Source: JABDPF01 sp036351575 (lineage in GTDB: Bacteria > Pseudomonadota > Gammaproteobacteria > Xanthomonadales > SZUA-36). From it: 10,276 nt of DNA. Location of the stretch: positions 1-10,276 of the forward strand of contig JAZBPJ010000001.1 of the NCBI GenBank assembly GCA_036351575.1, written 5' to 3'. Below, one piece after another: positions 1 through 7,875 of the stretch (positions are counted from its first letter, which is position 1; every line of letters begins with the position of its first letter). The translations under genes were made by a program, and so were the position numbers. Below the pieces are notes generated by a model that worked only from the letters and a program-made list of their open reading frames with translations, was not told where the DNA came from and did no database searches.

Positions 1-1706
1 TCCGCGCTGTAAATGACGCGGCCTTCCTTGATCGTCTCGATCACCTTCAGGGTATCGAGATGCTCGGGATCGATCGCGGTGGGATCCTGCGACAGGATCA
101 CGAAGTCGGCCAGCTTGCCGGCCTCGATCGAACCTTTTTCGTTCTCTTCAAAATGCTGCCAGGCCGGCCAGATCGTCATCGCCCTGAGCGCGGTCATCAC
201 GTCGACGCGCTGGGCCGGACCGATGATGTCGCCCGAACGCGAGCGCCGCGTGACCGTGGCGTCCAGCACCCGCATGCTGTCGGGAAACGCGACCGGCGCG
301 TCGTGGTGGGTGCCGAACATCATGCCGCGCGTGCGCACCCAACCGGTCGGCGAGATGTCGTCGGCGTTGACCGGCCCGACCGTGTGGTCCCGGTGCCAGT
401 CGCCCCAGTAGAAGGTGTGCATCGGGAACAGCGAGGGAAAAATACCCAGCCGCTGCATCGCGTCGACCTGGTCCTCGCGCAGGAACTGGCCGTGGACCAG
501 CACCGGCCGCGCGCCGGGGCCGTGCTTCTTCACCGCTGCGTCGATCGCGGCGATCAGCATGTCGGTGGCGCCCTCGCCGTTGGCGTGGGTGAGCAATTGG
601 ATGCCGTTGCCGAAGGCCCAGTCGACCGCGTCCACGACCTGTTCCATCGTGGCCGCGGGATAACCCGCGTAGCCCGGCGGGTAATGACCCACCGGCGCAT
701 AGTACGGACGGTCGCGCAGCGCCGTGAAGCCCTGCGGCGAACCGTCGATGGTCAGCTTGGCGCCGCCCACGCGCACGCGGTTTGCATAGGTGCCGGAAAC
801 ATTCGCGGCGATGAACGCGCGGTCGACGAGCATGTCAGGATAAATCACGACGTCGATGTCAAGCCCGCCCTCGGCGGCCACTTTACGGACCGTCGCCACG
901 GTGCCTGGCGCCGCCCGGCCTTCCTGCGCGGTCGTGTAGCCGAACCGCGCCCAGAGCCGTGCGCCGGCCCGAGCGAATTCTTCGAAATGTTCCGGGCTGA
1001 GTCCGCCGAGGAGCTTGGCTATCGCCCCGATAAAGGCGTTCTCCTCGAGCACGCCGTCCGGTTCCCCGTTGGGCTGCTTGCGAATGATTCCACCGGCCGG
1101 GTCGGGCGTTTCGGAAGTGATGCCGGCGCGCTCCAGGGCGGCCGAGTTGAACGCGCCGAAATGCCCGGACTGGTGGATCGCGATGACCGGGACCTCGCTG
1201 GAAACCCGGTCGAGGTCTTCGCGTGTCGGGTCACGCAGTTCGGCCAGCTGGGCCGGGTCGTAGCCGAAACCGATAATCATGCCGCCGGGTTTCCCGGCCT
1301 CGGGATTGGCCGCCACCCAGTCGCGCAGCGTTTCCTGCAGGCTGGCGATATCCTTCACCTCGCCGTCCGGCGGCGACAGCAGGTTGGCCGCCAGCGCCTG
1401 CAGGCCGCCCATCACCACGTGGCCGTGGCTGTCGACGAAACCGGGCAGCAACGCGCGGCCGTCCAGGTCAACGACACGCGTCGCCTCGCCCTGGTGGGCG
1501 CGGACATCCGCCAGGTCGCCCACCGCCAGAATTCGACCGTCGCTGACCGCCACGGCCTCGGCCGCCGGCACCGCATCGTTCATCGTCAGCACCGGTCCGC
1601 CCAGGTAAATCGTATCGGCAGCACCGGACGACTCCGCCGCGGCACAGGGTAAAGCCATGAGACCGGCCAGGGCGGCCACCGCAAACGCTTTAAAACTGAA
1701 CACCAT
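1..1706 (-). CDS. Exported YtcJ-type metal-dependent amidohydrolase (3' end off the window)
   Basis: Amidohydrolase superfamily, Amidohydro_3/YtcJ branch, which hydrolyses C-N bonds in amides or cyclic amides; the substrate cannot be told from sequence. 568 codons are visible and the stop lies beyond base 1, so most of the protein is present. Residues 1-24 form a signal peptide (hydrophobic core, then CAAA before ES), which predicts a periplasmic or secreted enzyme. Visible landmarks are the metal-binding HxH in VDSHGHV (His94, His96), IHQSGHFG near 177-184, KLTIDGSPQG near 317 (position of the usual carboxylated lysine or equivalent), HANGEG (His374), VLVHGQ (His405), HHDAPV (Asp469) and the closing EAGKLADFVILSQDP near 528-542. 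The start is fixed by a strong Shine-Dalgarno directly upstream. It lies 50 bp downstream of the RetSat-like oxidoreductase on the same strand, probably cotranscribed. The family call is firm; the substrate is unknown. Confidence 0.9.
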   Translation of the reverse strand, partial: MVFSFKAFAVAALAGLMALPCAAAESSGAADTIYLGGPVLTMNDAVPAAEAVAVSDGRILAVGDLADVRAHQGEATRVVDLDGRALLPGFVDSHGHVVMGGLQALAANLLSPPDGEVKDIASLQETLRDWVAANPEAGKPGGMIIGFGYDPAQLAELRDPTREDLDRVSSEVPVIAIHQSGHFGAFNSAALERAGITSETPDPAGGIIRKQPNGEPDGVLEENAFIGAIAKLLGGLSPEHFEEFARAGARLWARFGYTTAQEGRAAPGTVATVRKVAAEGGLDIDVVIYPDMLVDRAFIAANVSGTYANRVRVGGAKLTIDGSPQGFTALRDRPYYAPVGHYPPGYAGYPAATMEQVVDAVDWAFGNGIQLLTHANGEGATDMLIAAIDAAVKKHGPGARPVLVHGQFLREDQVDAMQRLGIFPSLFPMHTFYWGDWHRDHTVGPVNADDISPTGWVRTRGMMFGTHHDAPVAFPDSMRVLDATVTRRSRSGDIIGPAQRVDVMTALRAMTIWPAWQHFEENEKGSIEAGKLADFVILSQDPTAIDPEHLDTLKVIETIKEGRVIYSA

Positions 1707-1710
1707 CAGA

Positions 1711-1718
1711 CCCTCCTT
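1711..1718 (-). promoter_or_regulatory. Strong Shine-Dalgarno of the amidohydrolase
   Basis: On the minus strand this reads AAGGAGGG, with the core ending about five bases before the ATG at 1706-1704. It is a near-perfect anti-16S match and settles the start codon of the amidohydrolase in favour of the methionine that precedes the signal peptide. Confidence 0.8.
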
Positions 1719-1756
1719 CGAATCTCCCTTATTTATTTTGAGGCATGCAAAACCTG

Positions 1757-3364
1757 CTATGCCAGCAATTTCGCCGCCAGCCGCCAGCCGCGCAGGCCGC
1801 CGGTCTCGACCACCGCCAGCAGGCCACCGACCATGGCGCCGACCACGCCGCAGCTCATCACGTCCTGGCCGGCGAGGTACAGGCCGGAAATGTCGGTGCG
1901 CGGCCTCAGCCAGTCCTGCTCGAACCGCCGGGGATCATGGTCCAGGCCGTAAATTTCGCCCTTTGAATAACGGCAGAACCAGTCGGTGGATAGCGAAGTC
2001 GACAGTTCGTAGTAGTCTATTTTTCCTTCGAGCTGCGGCATTCTTTCAAACAGTTTCGCCAGCAGCCGCTGCGAGAGTTTTTCTTTCAGCGCCTCGTAGT
2101 CCTCGCCGCGCTGACCCCAGGTCGTGCCGGCCCATGGCTCGAACCACTCGTGCGGCCCGAAGGAGACAATTTCGATCGTGGCGCGGCCCGGGTAGCGCTG
2201 CTCGAACGTCGGATCCTTGGCGGACGGAAACGAGATGTAAGCCAGCGGCAGGTCGCGTTCCGGGTCTGCGAGAAACGCCTCCAGGTCTTCCTCGTAATGC
2301 TCGCTGGGATACACCCAGTAATTGGTCCTTGGCAGGCCGAGCGCCTCGGCGCTCTCCCTGATGCCCACGTAAAGGCACATGCTGGCCACCGAGGGCCGAA
2401 CGTTTTTCAGGCGCTCGAGGTAGTCGGCGCGTTGGGGTACGGCCTCATCGAGCAGGCGCTCGAAGGTATTGAATACACCCGCATCGCTGATGACGACAGG
2501 CGCGTGAATTTCATTGCCGTCCGCCATCAGCACGCCCTCGGCGCCGCGCCGCCCGACGAGGATCTTTTCAACCGAGGCATAGGTAAATACCTCGCCTCCT
2601 GCGCCCTGGATCACCGGGATGATCGTCTCGGCCATCTTCGAGGCGCCGCCGACCGGGTAGTAACCCCCGTGCATGTAATGCTGCGCCACGGTGGCCTGCA
2701 TCATGAAGCTCGACTGCGCGGGCGGCAGGCCGAGATCTCCCCACTGGGAGGTCAGCACCGCGATCAGTTTCTGGTTCGAGGTCACGCTTTCAGCCACCTC
2801 GCGGGTGGTGCGCTTGCATTCCTCGGGAACGCGGGTCACCGGCAGCAGGGCGCATAACCAGCCCGGCAGGATCTTGCGCAGGGCCAGGGCGCGTATGGCG
2901 GACTTGGCTGATTTCATCTTTTCCAGGTAGATGTCGATCGCGCGTTTTTCGTTCGGAAAAGCCGCGACCAGCGCATCCCGGTAGCCCGGTTTCCCTGCGA
3001 CCAGGTCGTAGTGCTCGTCACCCAGGAACACGCGGTCGAAATGGTCGTCCATCGGCGCCCATTCGAGCTTGCCGTCCGTCACGTAGTCGAACAGCCGCGA
3101 GGCCATCGTGTGTTCGCTGCCGACATCGCCGATGTAATGCACGCCGACGTCCCACTCGTAACCGTTGCGGTCGTAGCTGTGCGTGAAACCGCCGGCCGTG
3201 TAATGCTGCTCCAGCACGCAGACCTTTTTTCCCATCTTTGCAAGACAGGCGGCCGCGGTCAGTCCACCGATACCCGAGCCGACGACCAGGACGTCGTAGG
3301 GGCCCTCGAGGCGGTTGAAGCGGTAACGGCGGCCGATGCGGATCGTGCTGGGCTTTTTGCTCAT
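1757..3364 (-). CDS. RetSat / phytoene-desaturase-like FAD-dependent oxidoreductase
   Basis: A 535-residue flavoprotein of the CrtI/RetSat group (carotenoid desaturases, isomerases and all-trans-retinol 13,14-reductase relatives), expected to act on a polyene or other hydrophobic lipid at the membrane surface. The N-terminal Rossmann dinucleotide motif is GSGIGG at 29-34, preceded by the strand DVLVV and followed by Glu52 at the end of the second strand (VCVLEQ), which binds the ribose of FAD. Next comes HYTAGGFTHSYDRNGYEWD, typical of the RetSat-like branch. The C-terminal FAD contact is GLYLAGQD followed by CGVVGAMVGG, about residues 494-515. There is no signal peptide. The Shine-Dalgarno is weak (GAAG just before the ATG). 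No phytoene synthase or other carotenoid gene is in the window, so calling it a carotenoid enzyme would be inference. It is likely the first gene of a two-gene unit with the amidohydrolase. Confidence 0.85.
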   Translation of the reverse strand: MSKKPSTIRIGRRYRFNRLEGPYDVLVVGSGIGGLTAAACLAKMGKKVCVLEQHYTAGGFTHSYDRNGYEWDVGVHYIGDVGSEHTMASRLFDYVTDGKLEWAPMDDHFDRVFLGDEHYDLVAGKPGYRDALVAAFPNEKRAIDIYLEKMKSAKSAIRALALRKILPGWLCALLPVTRVPEECKRTTREVAESVTSNQKLIAVLTSQWGDLGLPPAQSSFMMQATVAQHYMHGGYYPVGGASKMAETIIPVIQGAGGEVFTYASVEKILVGRRGAEGVLMADGNEIHAPVVISDAGVFNTFERLLDEAVPQRADYLERLKNVRPSVASMCLYVGIRESAEALGLPRTNYWVYPSEHYEEDLEAFLADPERDLPLAYISFPSAKDPTFEQRYPGRATIEIVSFGPHEWFEPWAGTTWGQRGEDYEALKEKLSQRLLAKLFERMPQLEGKIDYYELSTSLSTDWFCRYSKGEIYGLDHDPRRFEQDWLRPRTDISGLYLAGQDVMSCGVVGAMVGGLLAVVETGGLRGWRLAAKLLA

Positions 3365-3541
3365 GGCTTCAAGAATACTTCAAAAACCGCGTTCGGCCGA
3401 CGGTCAATTCAATACCCGCCGCGTTGAACAATACGGCCTGTTCTGCCAACATCACCGCTCCGGCGCGGCCGGGCCGCTGCTTCCGGGCGCTTGCCGAACG
3501 GGACGGTTTTGCAAAAAAACGAACAACATTGCGTGGAATAC
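3365..3541. other. Divergent intergenic region
   Basis: 177 bp between two divergent genes must hold both promoters unless transcription enters from further away. I find no convincing -35/-10 pair on either strand; the best near-matches (TTGAAC at 3424, TTGACC on the minus strand near 3400) lack a good -10 at the right distance. No TGTACA hexamer occurs here, so the site family seen before the peroxidase gene is not shared with this region. Confidence 0.4.
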
Positions 3542-6500
3542 ATGAGCCGAATCCAGCTGGGGGATACGCCGCTAAAGAAGAACGGGAAAGGCGCCGCGGG
3601 CGAGATCGTCGAGCGCGCGGACGAAAAATATTTCCGGATAGCGAATTATGACCGGATGCCGCCGTTTTTCATGACGGTGGTCAGCGGCCACGAACACTGG
3701 ATGTATGTTTCGAGCAACGGCGGCCTGAGCTGCGGCCGACGCAACCCCTCGCTGGCCCTGTTCCCCTACGAAACGGACGACCGGCTCCACGACGCTCACC
3801 ATACGGCCGGGCCGATGACGGCCATCCTGCTTGAAAAAAGTACCTCGACGAAGCTCTGGGAGCCCTTCACACAGTGCGCCCGGGTCTACGAAATCGAGCG
3901 CAATCTCTACAAGAACCTGGCGGGAAACCGCCTGGTCTTCGAGGAAATCAATCGCGACCTGGGATTGGCTTTCGAATACGAATGGGCCAGCAGCGCGCGT
4001 TTCGGATTCGTGCGCCGCGCGGCCGTTCGGAATTTCGGCGACCGCGTGCAGCTGTCGTTCATGGATGGCCTGCGCAACCTTCTGCCCTGCGGCGTCGACC
4101 CGAACATGCAGGCCACCCGCAGCACCCTGCTGGACGCTTACCGGCAGGCCGAACTCGAAGACAGGACCGGCGCCGGCATCTACACGCTCAGCTCGATTCC
4201 GACCGACCGTGCCGAACCCAGCGAGGCGCTCAGGGCCACCTGCGCCTGGAACCAGGGTCTGCAGGCGCCGGAAGTTTTCCTGTCCGTAGATGCCGTGCAG
4301 GCGTTTCGCAACGGCGACGCCCCTGCCAACGAGGGGCGGGTCCTGGGCAGACGCGCCGACTACTTTGTCCATGCGCAGACCGCCCTCGAGCCCGGTGAAA
4401 AAGTCGAATGGCGGCTTGTCGCCGACGTCGGGCTCGGGCCGTCGGACGTCGTCGCCCTGCTGCATGACATTGCAGGCGGTGTGAGTGACGAAGAAATCGA
4501 ACGCGACATCGATGCAGGCGCCCGCAGGCTGGAGCAGCGTGCGGCCAGCGCCGACGCCTTCCAGGCCTCGGCCGACATCCAGGGGGCCACGCGGCATTAC
4601 GCCAATGCGCTGTTCAATATCATGCGGGGCGGTGTATTCCACGAGGACTATTCCGTGCCGCGCGCAGATTTCCTCGACTTTGTGAAGACCTGGAATGCCC
4701 CGCTGGCTGAGCGCGCCGAGGACCTGCTCAGCGCCATCGATCAGCCCCTCGGCCGCGCAGCGCTGCTCGACGCCGCCCGCGACAGCGGCGATGCGGACCT
4801 CGAACGCCTCGCGCTCGAATACCTTCCGCTGACCTTCAGCCGGCGCCACGGCGACCCGAGCCGGCCCTGGAACGCCTTCGACATCGACATCATGAACCCC
4901 GACGGTTCCGAGAAACTGTCGTACGAGGGCAACTGGCGGGACATTTTCCAGAACTGGGAGGCGCTGGCTTACAGCTTTCCCGGGTTCCTGGAAAACTTCA
5001 TCGCGAAGTTCGTCAACGCTTCCACCGTCGACGGCTACAATCCCTACCGGATCACGCGCGCCGGGGTCGACTGGGAACTGCTCGACCCGGAGGATCCCTG
5101 GTCCTATATCGGCTACTGGGGCGACCACCAGGTGAACTACCTGCTGCGGCTGCTGGAGCTGGAGCAGGCCTGCTTCCCCGGCCGCCTGGCGGCTTACCTG
5201 GACCGCGAAATCTTCGTTTACGCGGACGTCCCGTACCGGATCAGGAACTACGGGGACATGCTGGCGAACCCGCGGGACACCGTGACCTTTGACGATATCC
5301 GCCAGGCCGAGGTCGAGGACCGCGTACTGCGCATCGGCAGCGACGGGCGGCTCTGCGTCCTGCCCGACGGCAGCCCGGCACGCGCCACGCTGATGGAAAA
5401 ACTGCTTCTGGTCGCACTGAGCAAGCTGGCCAACGTGGTTCCGGGAGGCGGTGTCTGGATGAACACCCAGCGCCCGGAATGGAACGACGCCAACAACGCG
5501 CTGGTGGGTTACGGACTGTCCATGGTGACCCTGTGTTACCTGAGGCGCTACCTGCGTCACCTGGACGGTCTTGTCGATGAAAACGGTTCAACGCCCCTGT
5601 CCCTGTCCGTCGAAATGCTGGATTTCTTTGCCGGCGTCCTCTCGGTGCTGAACGAGACGGACAGCGCCGCCGCGGTGCGCGACTACAGCCGGCGCAAGCG
5701 CTTCATGGACGGCATGGGCGCGGTTTTCGATGCCTACCGCGGGCGCGTTTACGGCGGCCTCAGCGGCCAGCGCGGCCGGCTCGAAAGCGAGCGGGTGAAG
5801 GAACTGCTCACCGTGGCCGGTGCGCTGCTGGACGAATGCATCGCGGTGAACGCCAGGCCGGACGGGCTCTACCAATCCTACAACATCCTCAGCCTGGAGC
5901 CCGGTGGACACGGGGTCGAAAACCTGCCGGTGATGCTCGAGGGCCAGGTCGCCGTTCTGGCCTCGGGCGTACTGGATCCGGAGCAGAGCCTGGCGCTGCT
6001 GGATGCACTGCGCCGAAGCCCGCTGTACCGCGCGGACCAGGGCGGATACACGCTGTACCCGAACAGGGAACTGCCCGCGTTCCTGCAGAAAAATATCGTT
6101 CCCATCGAACTCGCCGGGCAAAACGCCTGGTTGCTGGAAGAACTGGAATCCGGCCGCTTCGACATCGTCGAGCGCGACATCAAGGGCCAGGTCCATTTCA
6201 ACGGTCGCTTTCGCAACGCCGCGGAGCTGCGGCAGGCGCTCGATAGCGAGCGCGGCCTCGGGGCGGCGGAAGCCGATGCCGTCTGTGCGCTGTTCGAAAC
6301 CGTCTTTGACCACCGCCGTTTCACCGGCCGCTCGGGCTCCATGTACAAGTACGAGGGGCTCGGCTGCATCTACTGGCACATGGTCTCCAAGCTGCTGCTC
6401 GCGGTCGCCGACACGATGGCCGCGCTGCCGCCGGACAGCGCTGCGCTGCGAGAGCGGCTGCTTGGCCATTTCGATGCGATCAAGGCGGGTATCGGCGCTC

Positions 6501-6958
6501 ACAAATCGCCCGCCGAATACGGCGCGTTTCCGACCGACCCGTATTCTCACACACCGGCTTTCACCGGTGTCCAGCAGCCGGGCATGACCGGCCAGGTCAA
6601 AGAGGACCTGATCAGCCGCTGTGCGGAACTCGGCATTAAAATCCAGGACGGCCGCGTGCGGTTTCGCCCGGGCTACCTGAAGCGAAGCGAGTTCCTGGCG
6701 GAATCGAGGCGCTGGAGGCTATCCGCTGCTGAACAGACCCTTGAGCTGCCGGCGGACTCGCTGGCGTTCACGATGTGCGGCGTGCCCGTGGTCTACCGGG
6801 CGGGCGACAGGGAACGGCTCAGGCTCTACCGGGGCCGCGGCGAGCCGCTGGAGTTCCAGTCGCCGGAACTCGACACCGAATGGACCCGCGCGCTCTTTGC
6901 ACGCGACGGCTCCATCCGCCGGATCGAAGTCGAGGTCGACGCCCGGAGACTGCGCTGA
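3542..6958 (+). CDS. Very large GH94/GT36-like (cellobiose-phosphorylase-like) hypothetical protein
   Basis: A 1138-residue cytosolic protein without signal peptide or membrane segments. I do not recognise a characterised member. The layout resembles glycoside phosphorylases of family GH94: an N-terminal beta-rich domain (about 30-300) opening with a segment that reads like a small-molecule-binding start (SGHEHWMYVSSNGGLSCGRRNPSLALF) and closing with YFVHAQTALEPGEKVEWRLVADVG (274-297); a helical linker; a long helical region (about 340-1000) expected to be an (alpha/alpha)6 barrel; and a C-terminal beta domain. Within the barrel, PEWND at 645-649 sits where GH94 enzymes carry DWND, which includes the catalytic acid; a second conserved-looking block is SMYKYEGLGCIYWHMVSKL around 933-951. 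If correct, it would break or make a beta-glycosidic bond with phosphate, substrate unknown. The ATG at 3542 is preferred (GTGGA four bases upstream); an in-frame TTG at 3491 would add 17 non-conserved-looking residues. Transcribed divergently from the oxidoreductase. Confidence 0.7.
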   Translation: MSRIQLGDTPLKKNGKGAAGEIVERADEKYFRIANYDRMPPFFMTVVSGHEHWMYVSSNGGLSCGRRNPSLALFPYETDDRLHDAHHTAGPMTAILLEKSTSTKLWEPFTQCARVYEIERNLYKNLAGNRLVFEEINRDLGLAFEYEWASSARFGFVRRAAVRNFGDRVQLSFMDGLRNLLPCGVDPNMQATRSTLLDAYRQAELEDRTGAGIYTLSSIPTDRAEPSEALRATCAWNQGLQAPEVFLSVDAVQAFRNGDAPANEGRVLGRRADYFVHAQTALEPGEKVEWRLVADVGLGPSDVVALLHDIAGGVSDEEIERDIDAGARRLEQRAASADAFQASADIQGATRHYANALFNIMRGGVFHEDYSVPRADFLDFVKTWNAPLAERAEDLLSAIDQPLGRAALLDAARDSGDADLERLALEYLPLTFSRRHGDPSRPWNAFDIDIMNPDGSEKLSYEGNWRDIFQNWEALAYSFPGFLENFIAKFVNASTVDGYNPYRITRAGVDWELLDPEDPWSYIGYWGDHQVNYLLRLLELEQACFPGRLAAYLDREIFVYADVPYRIRNYGDMLANPRDTVTFDDIRQAEVEDRVLRIGSDGRLCVLPDGSPARATLMEKLLLVALSKLANVVPGGGVWMNTQRPEWNDANNALVGYGLSMVTLCYLRRYLRHLDGLVDENGSTPLSLSVEMLDFFAGVLSVLNETDSAAAVRDYSRRKRFMDGMGAVFDAYRGRVYGGLSGQRGRLESERVKELLTVAGALLDECIAVNARPDGLYQSYNILSLEPGGHGVENLPVMLEGQVAVLASGVLDPEQSLALLDALRRSPLYRADQGGYTLYPNRELPAFLQKNIVPIELAGQNAWLLEELESGRFDIVERDIKGQVHFNGRFRNAAELRQALDSERGLGAAEADAVCALFETVFDHRRFTGRSGSMYKYEGLGCIYWHMVSKLLLAVADTMAALPPDSAALRERLLGHFDAIKAGIGAHKSPAEYGAFPTDPYSHTPAFTGVQQPGMTGQVKEDLISRCAELGIKIQDGRVRFRPGYLKRSEFLAESRRWRLSAAEQTLELPADSLAFTMCGVPVVYRAGDRERLRLYRGRGEPLEFQSPELDTEWTRALFARDGSIRRIEVEVDARRLR

Positions 6959-7018
6959 GCGTCATTATCGGAAGACCGGCCCTTGCTGTCCGGCGAGCTT
7001 AGTCACCTGCTTTTCGTC

Positions 7019-7027
7019 TGCTAGACT
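7019..7027 (+). promoter_or_regulatory. Candidate extended -10 element before the TMEM175-like gene
   Basis: TGCTAGACT has the TGn extension plus a four-of-six match to TATAAT and lies 29 bases before the ATG at 7057. No good -35 is present 17 bases upstream (TTAGTC). It is a weak prediction, offered because the 98-bp gap after the large glycosidase-like gene suggests separate transcription. Confidence 0.25.
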
Positions 7028-7056
7028 GCCACGACACGGACAACACCTGACACCGC

Positions 7057-7776
7057 ATGACCCAGCTCAGCCAGGAATTCATCGATCGCTGCCCGGTAGA
7101 CAACGGTTTTCGTATGCGCGGCCTCGAAATGACACGGATCGAGGTATTCGTCGACGCCGCGTTTGCTTTCGCGGTCACCCTTCTGGTGATCTCTTTCGAC
7201 GCGATTCCGCGCAACTGGGACGAAGTGGTCGTCGCCATCAAGAGCATTCCGGCGTTCGCCATCGCCGTCGCCCAGCTGGTCTGGCTGTGGTACGAACACT
7301 CGGTATGGAGCAAGCGATTCGGCCTGGACGACAGGATGACCGTGTTCCTCAGCGGCCTGCTGCTGGTCACGGTGCTGGTCTACATCTACCCGATGCGCAT
7401 GATGATCGGGGGCATGGTCGCGTGGTTCACTTCAGGTTACGTGCCGCAGACGTTTCAGCTCGAAAGTTTTCACCAGCTGGCGGGCATGTTCGTCTTCCTG
7501 GGCACCAGCTTCGCGGCCGTCTGCCTGGTATTCGCCTGGATGAACTTCTACGCGGCCGGCCGGCGCGAACAGCTGCTGCTGAGTGAACGGGAGCATTACC
7601 TCGCAGGCACCACCGCCTGGACCTGGTCCGGATCGGCCGTGATCGGCCTGCTCTCTGCTGCAGCGGCCCTGCTGCTGCCCTTTCCATGGACGCCGTTTGC
7701 CGGTTTCACCTACTTCCTGCTGGGCGTGTGGATCCATTTTTTCCTGAGCTGGCGCTACCGCCACGCCCCGGAGTAA
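7057..7776 (+). CDS. TMEM175-like (DUF1211) integral membrane protein, probable potassium channel family
   Basis: 239 residues with six predicted hydrophobic segments at roughly 28-47, 57-79, 94-113, 141-166, 185-208 and 213-232, the topology of bacterial TMEM175 channels, which are reported as potassium-conducting tetramers. The family signature in helix 1, R-x3-FSD followed by TLL, is recognisable as Arg27, Phe31, Asp33 and Thr41-Leu42-Leu43, but the Ser is Val32 (FVD). After helix 2 the pattern W-x3-H-x6-F-x2-D-x5-L (WLWYEHSVWSKRFGLDDRMTVFLSGLLL) also fits DUF1211. The Shine-Dalgarno is poor, so translation may be weak or the start may lie elsewhere; methionines at codons 20 and 25 would still keep helix 1 whole. 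It is not clearly linked functionally to its neighbours. The family call is fairly sure; channel activity is inferred from relatives. Confidence 0.78.
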   Translation: MTQLSQEFIDRCPVDNGFRMRGLEMTRIEVFVDAAFAFAVTLLVISFDAIPRNWDEVVVAIKSIPAFAIAVAQLVWLWYEHSVWSKRFGLDDRMTVFLSGLLLVTVLVYIYPMRMMIGGMVAWFTSGYVPQTFQLESFHQLAGMFVFLGTSFAAVCLVFAWMNFYAAGRREQLLLSEREHYLAGTTAWTWSGSAVIGLLSAAAALLLPFPWTPFAGFTYFLLGVWIHFFLSWRYRHAPE

Positions 7777-7782
7777 ACAAAC

Positions 7783-7811
7783 TTGTACAGATATTTTAAA
7801 TTAATGTACAA
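7783..7811. promoter_or_regulatory. Upstream TGTACA inverted pair (putative operator A)
   Basis: TTGTACA at 7783-7789 and its exact reverse complement TGTACAA at 7805-7811 are separated by 15 bp, so the two hexamer centres lie 21 bp apart, two helical turns on one DNA face. This is typical of a site for a dimer or an oligomer. The hexamer matches half-sites of LitR/CarH/PplR-type MerR regulators, but the N15 spacing is not the N12 of the PplR box as I recall it. Confidence 0.5.
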
Positions 7812-7840
7812 TTTATATCCTTAGAATTTCTATTTTTATT

Positions 7841-7857
7841 TGTACATTTAATGTACA
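7841..7857. promoter_or_regulatory. Downstream perfect TGTACA palindrome (putative operator B)
   Basis: A 17-bp perfect palindrome with eight-base arms (TGTACATT and AATGTACA) around a single T. The two TGTACA hexamers are centred 11 bp apart, one helical turn, which matches the 11-bp repeat step described for CarH-type operators. It ends five bases before the Shine-Dalgarno of the peroxidase gene, so bound protein would block transcription or its start. The protein that binds is not encoded in the window. Confidence 0.55.
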
Positions 7858-7862
7858 TTATT

Positions 7863-7866
7863 GGAG
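7863..7866 (+). promoter_or_regulatory. Shine-Dalgarno of the glutathione peroxidase
   Basis: GGAG nine bases before the ATG at 7876. It supports that ATG over an in-frame TTG at 7861, which would start ahead of the ribosome-binding site and place charged residues before the signal peptide. Confidence 0.65.
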
Positions 7867-7875
7867 CGCAATACA

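Larger units (their letters stand above)
7777..7875 (+). promoter_or_regulatory. AT-rich regulatory region upstream of the peroxidase cassette
   Basis: A 99-bp gap that is strikingly AT-rich compared with the GC-rich genes on both sides. It holds four exact TGTACA hexamers (7784, 7805, 7841 and 7852) and several possible -10 sequences; TAGAAT at 7822-7827 is a five-of-six match but has no clear -35. It presumably contains the promoter and operators of the gpx-DUF-SDR-lipocalin cassette. No T-rich terminator hairpin for the preceding membrane-protein gene is evident. Confidence 0.7.

Noticed and set aside
60..1652. Long plus-strand open frame (530 codons) opposite the amidohydrolase
   Set aside because: The minus strand encodes a full amidohydrolase with signal peptide, metal motifs and a strong ribosome-binding site; the opposite frame is the usual antisense shadow in GC-rich DNA and shows no recognisable domain.
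3491..3541. TTG start that would extend the GH94-like protein by 17 residues
   Set aside because: It has no Shine-Dalgarno and the added residues look unlike a folded start; the ATG at 3542 is preferred, though not proven.
3572..5560. 662-codon minus-strand open frame opposite the GH94-like gene
   Set aside because: It lacks a coherent domain and is rich in Val, Gly, Arg and Gln as expected for reverse-complemented GC-rich codons; the plus-strand frame runs uninterrupted for 1138 codons with sensible motifs.
6342..6347. A fifth TGTACA hexamer
   Set aside because: It lies inside the GH94-like gene, encoding part of Met-Tyr-Lys, is single, and is not near a promoter; chance occurrence.
6959..7010. 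Possible terminator after the GH94-like gene
   Set aside because: Only a four- to five-base CCGG self-complementarity around a ten-base loop and no T tract next to it; too weak to call.
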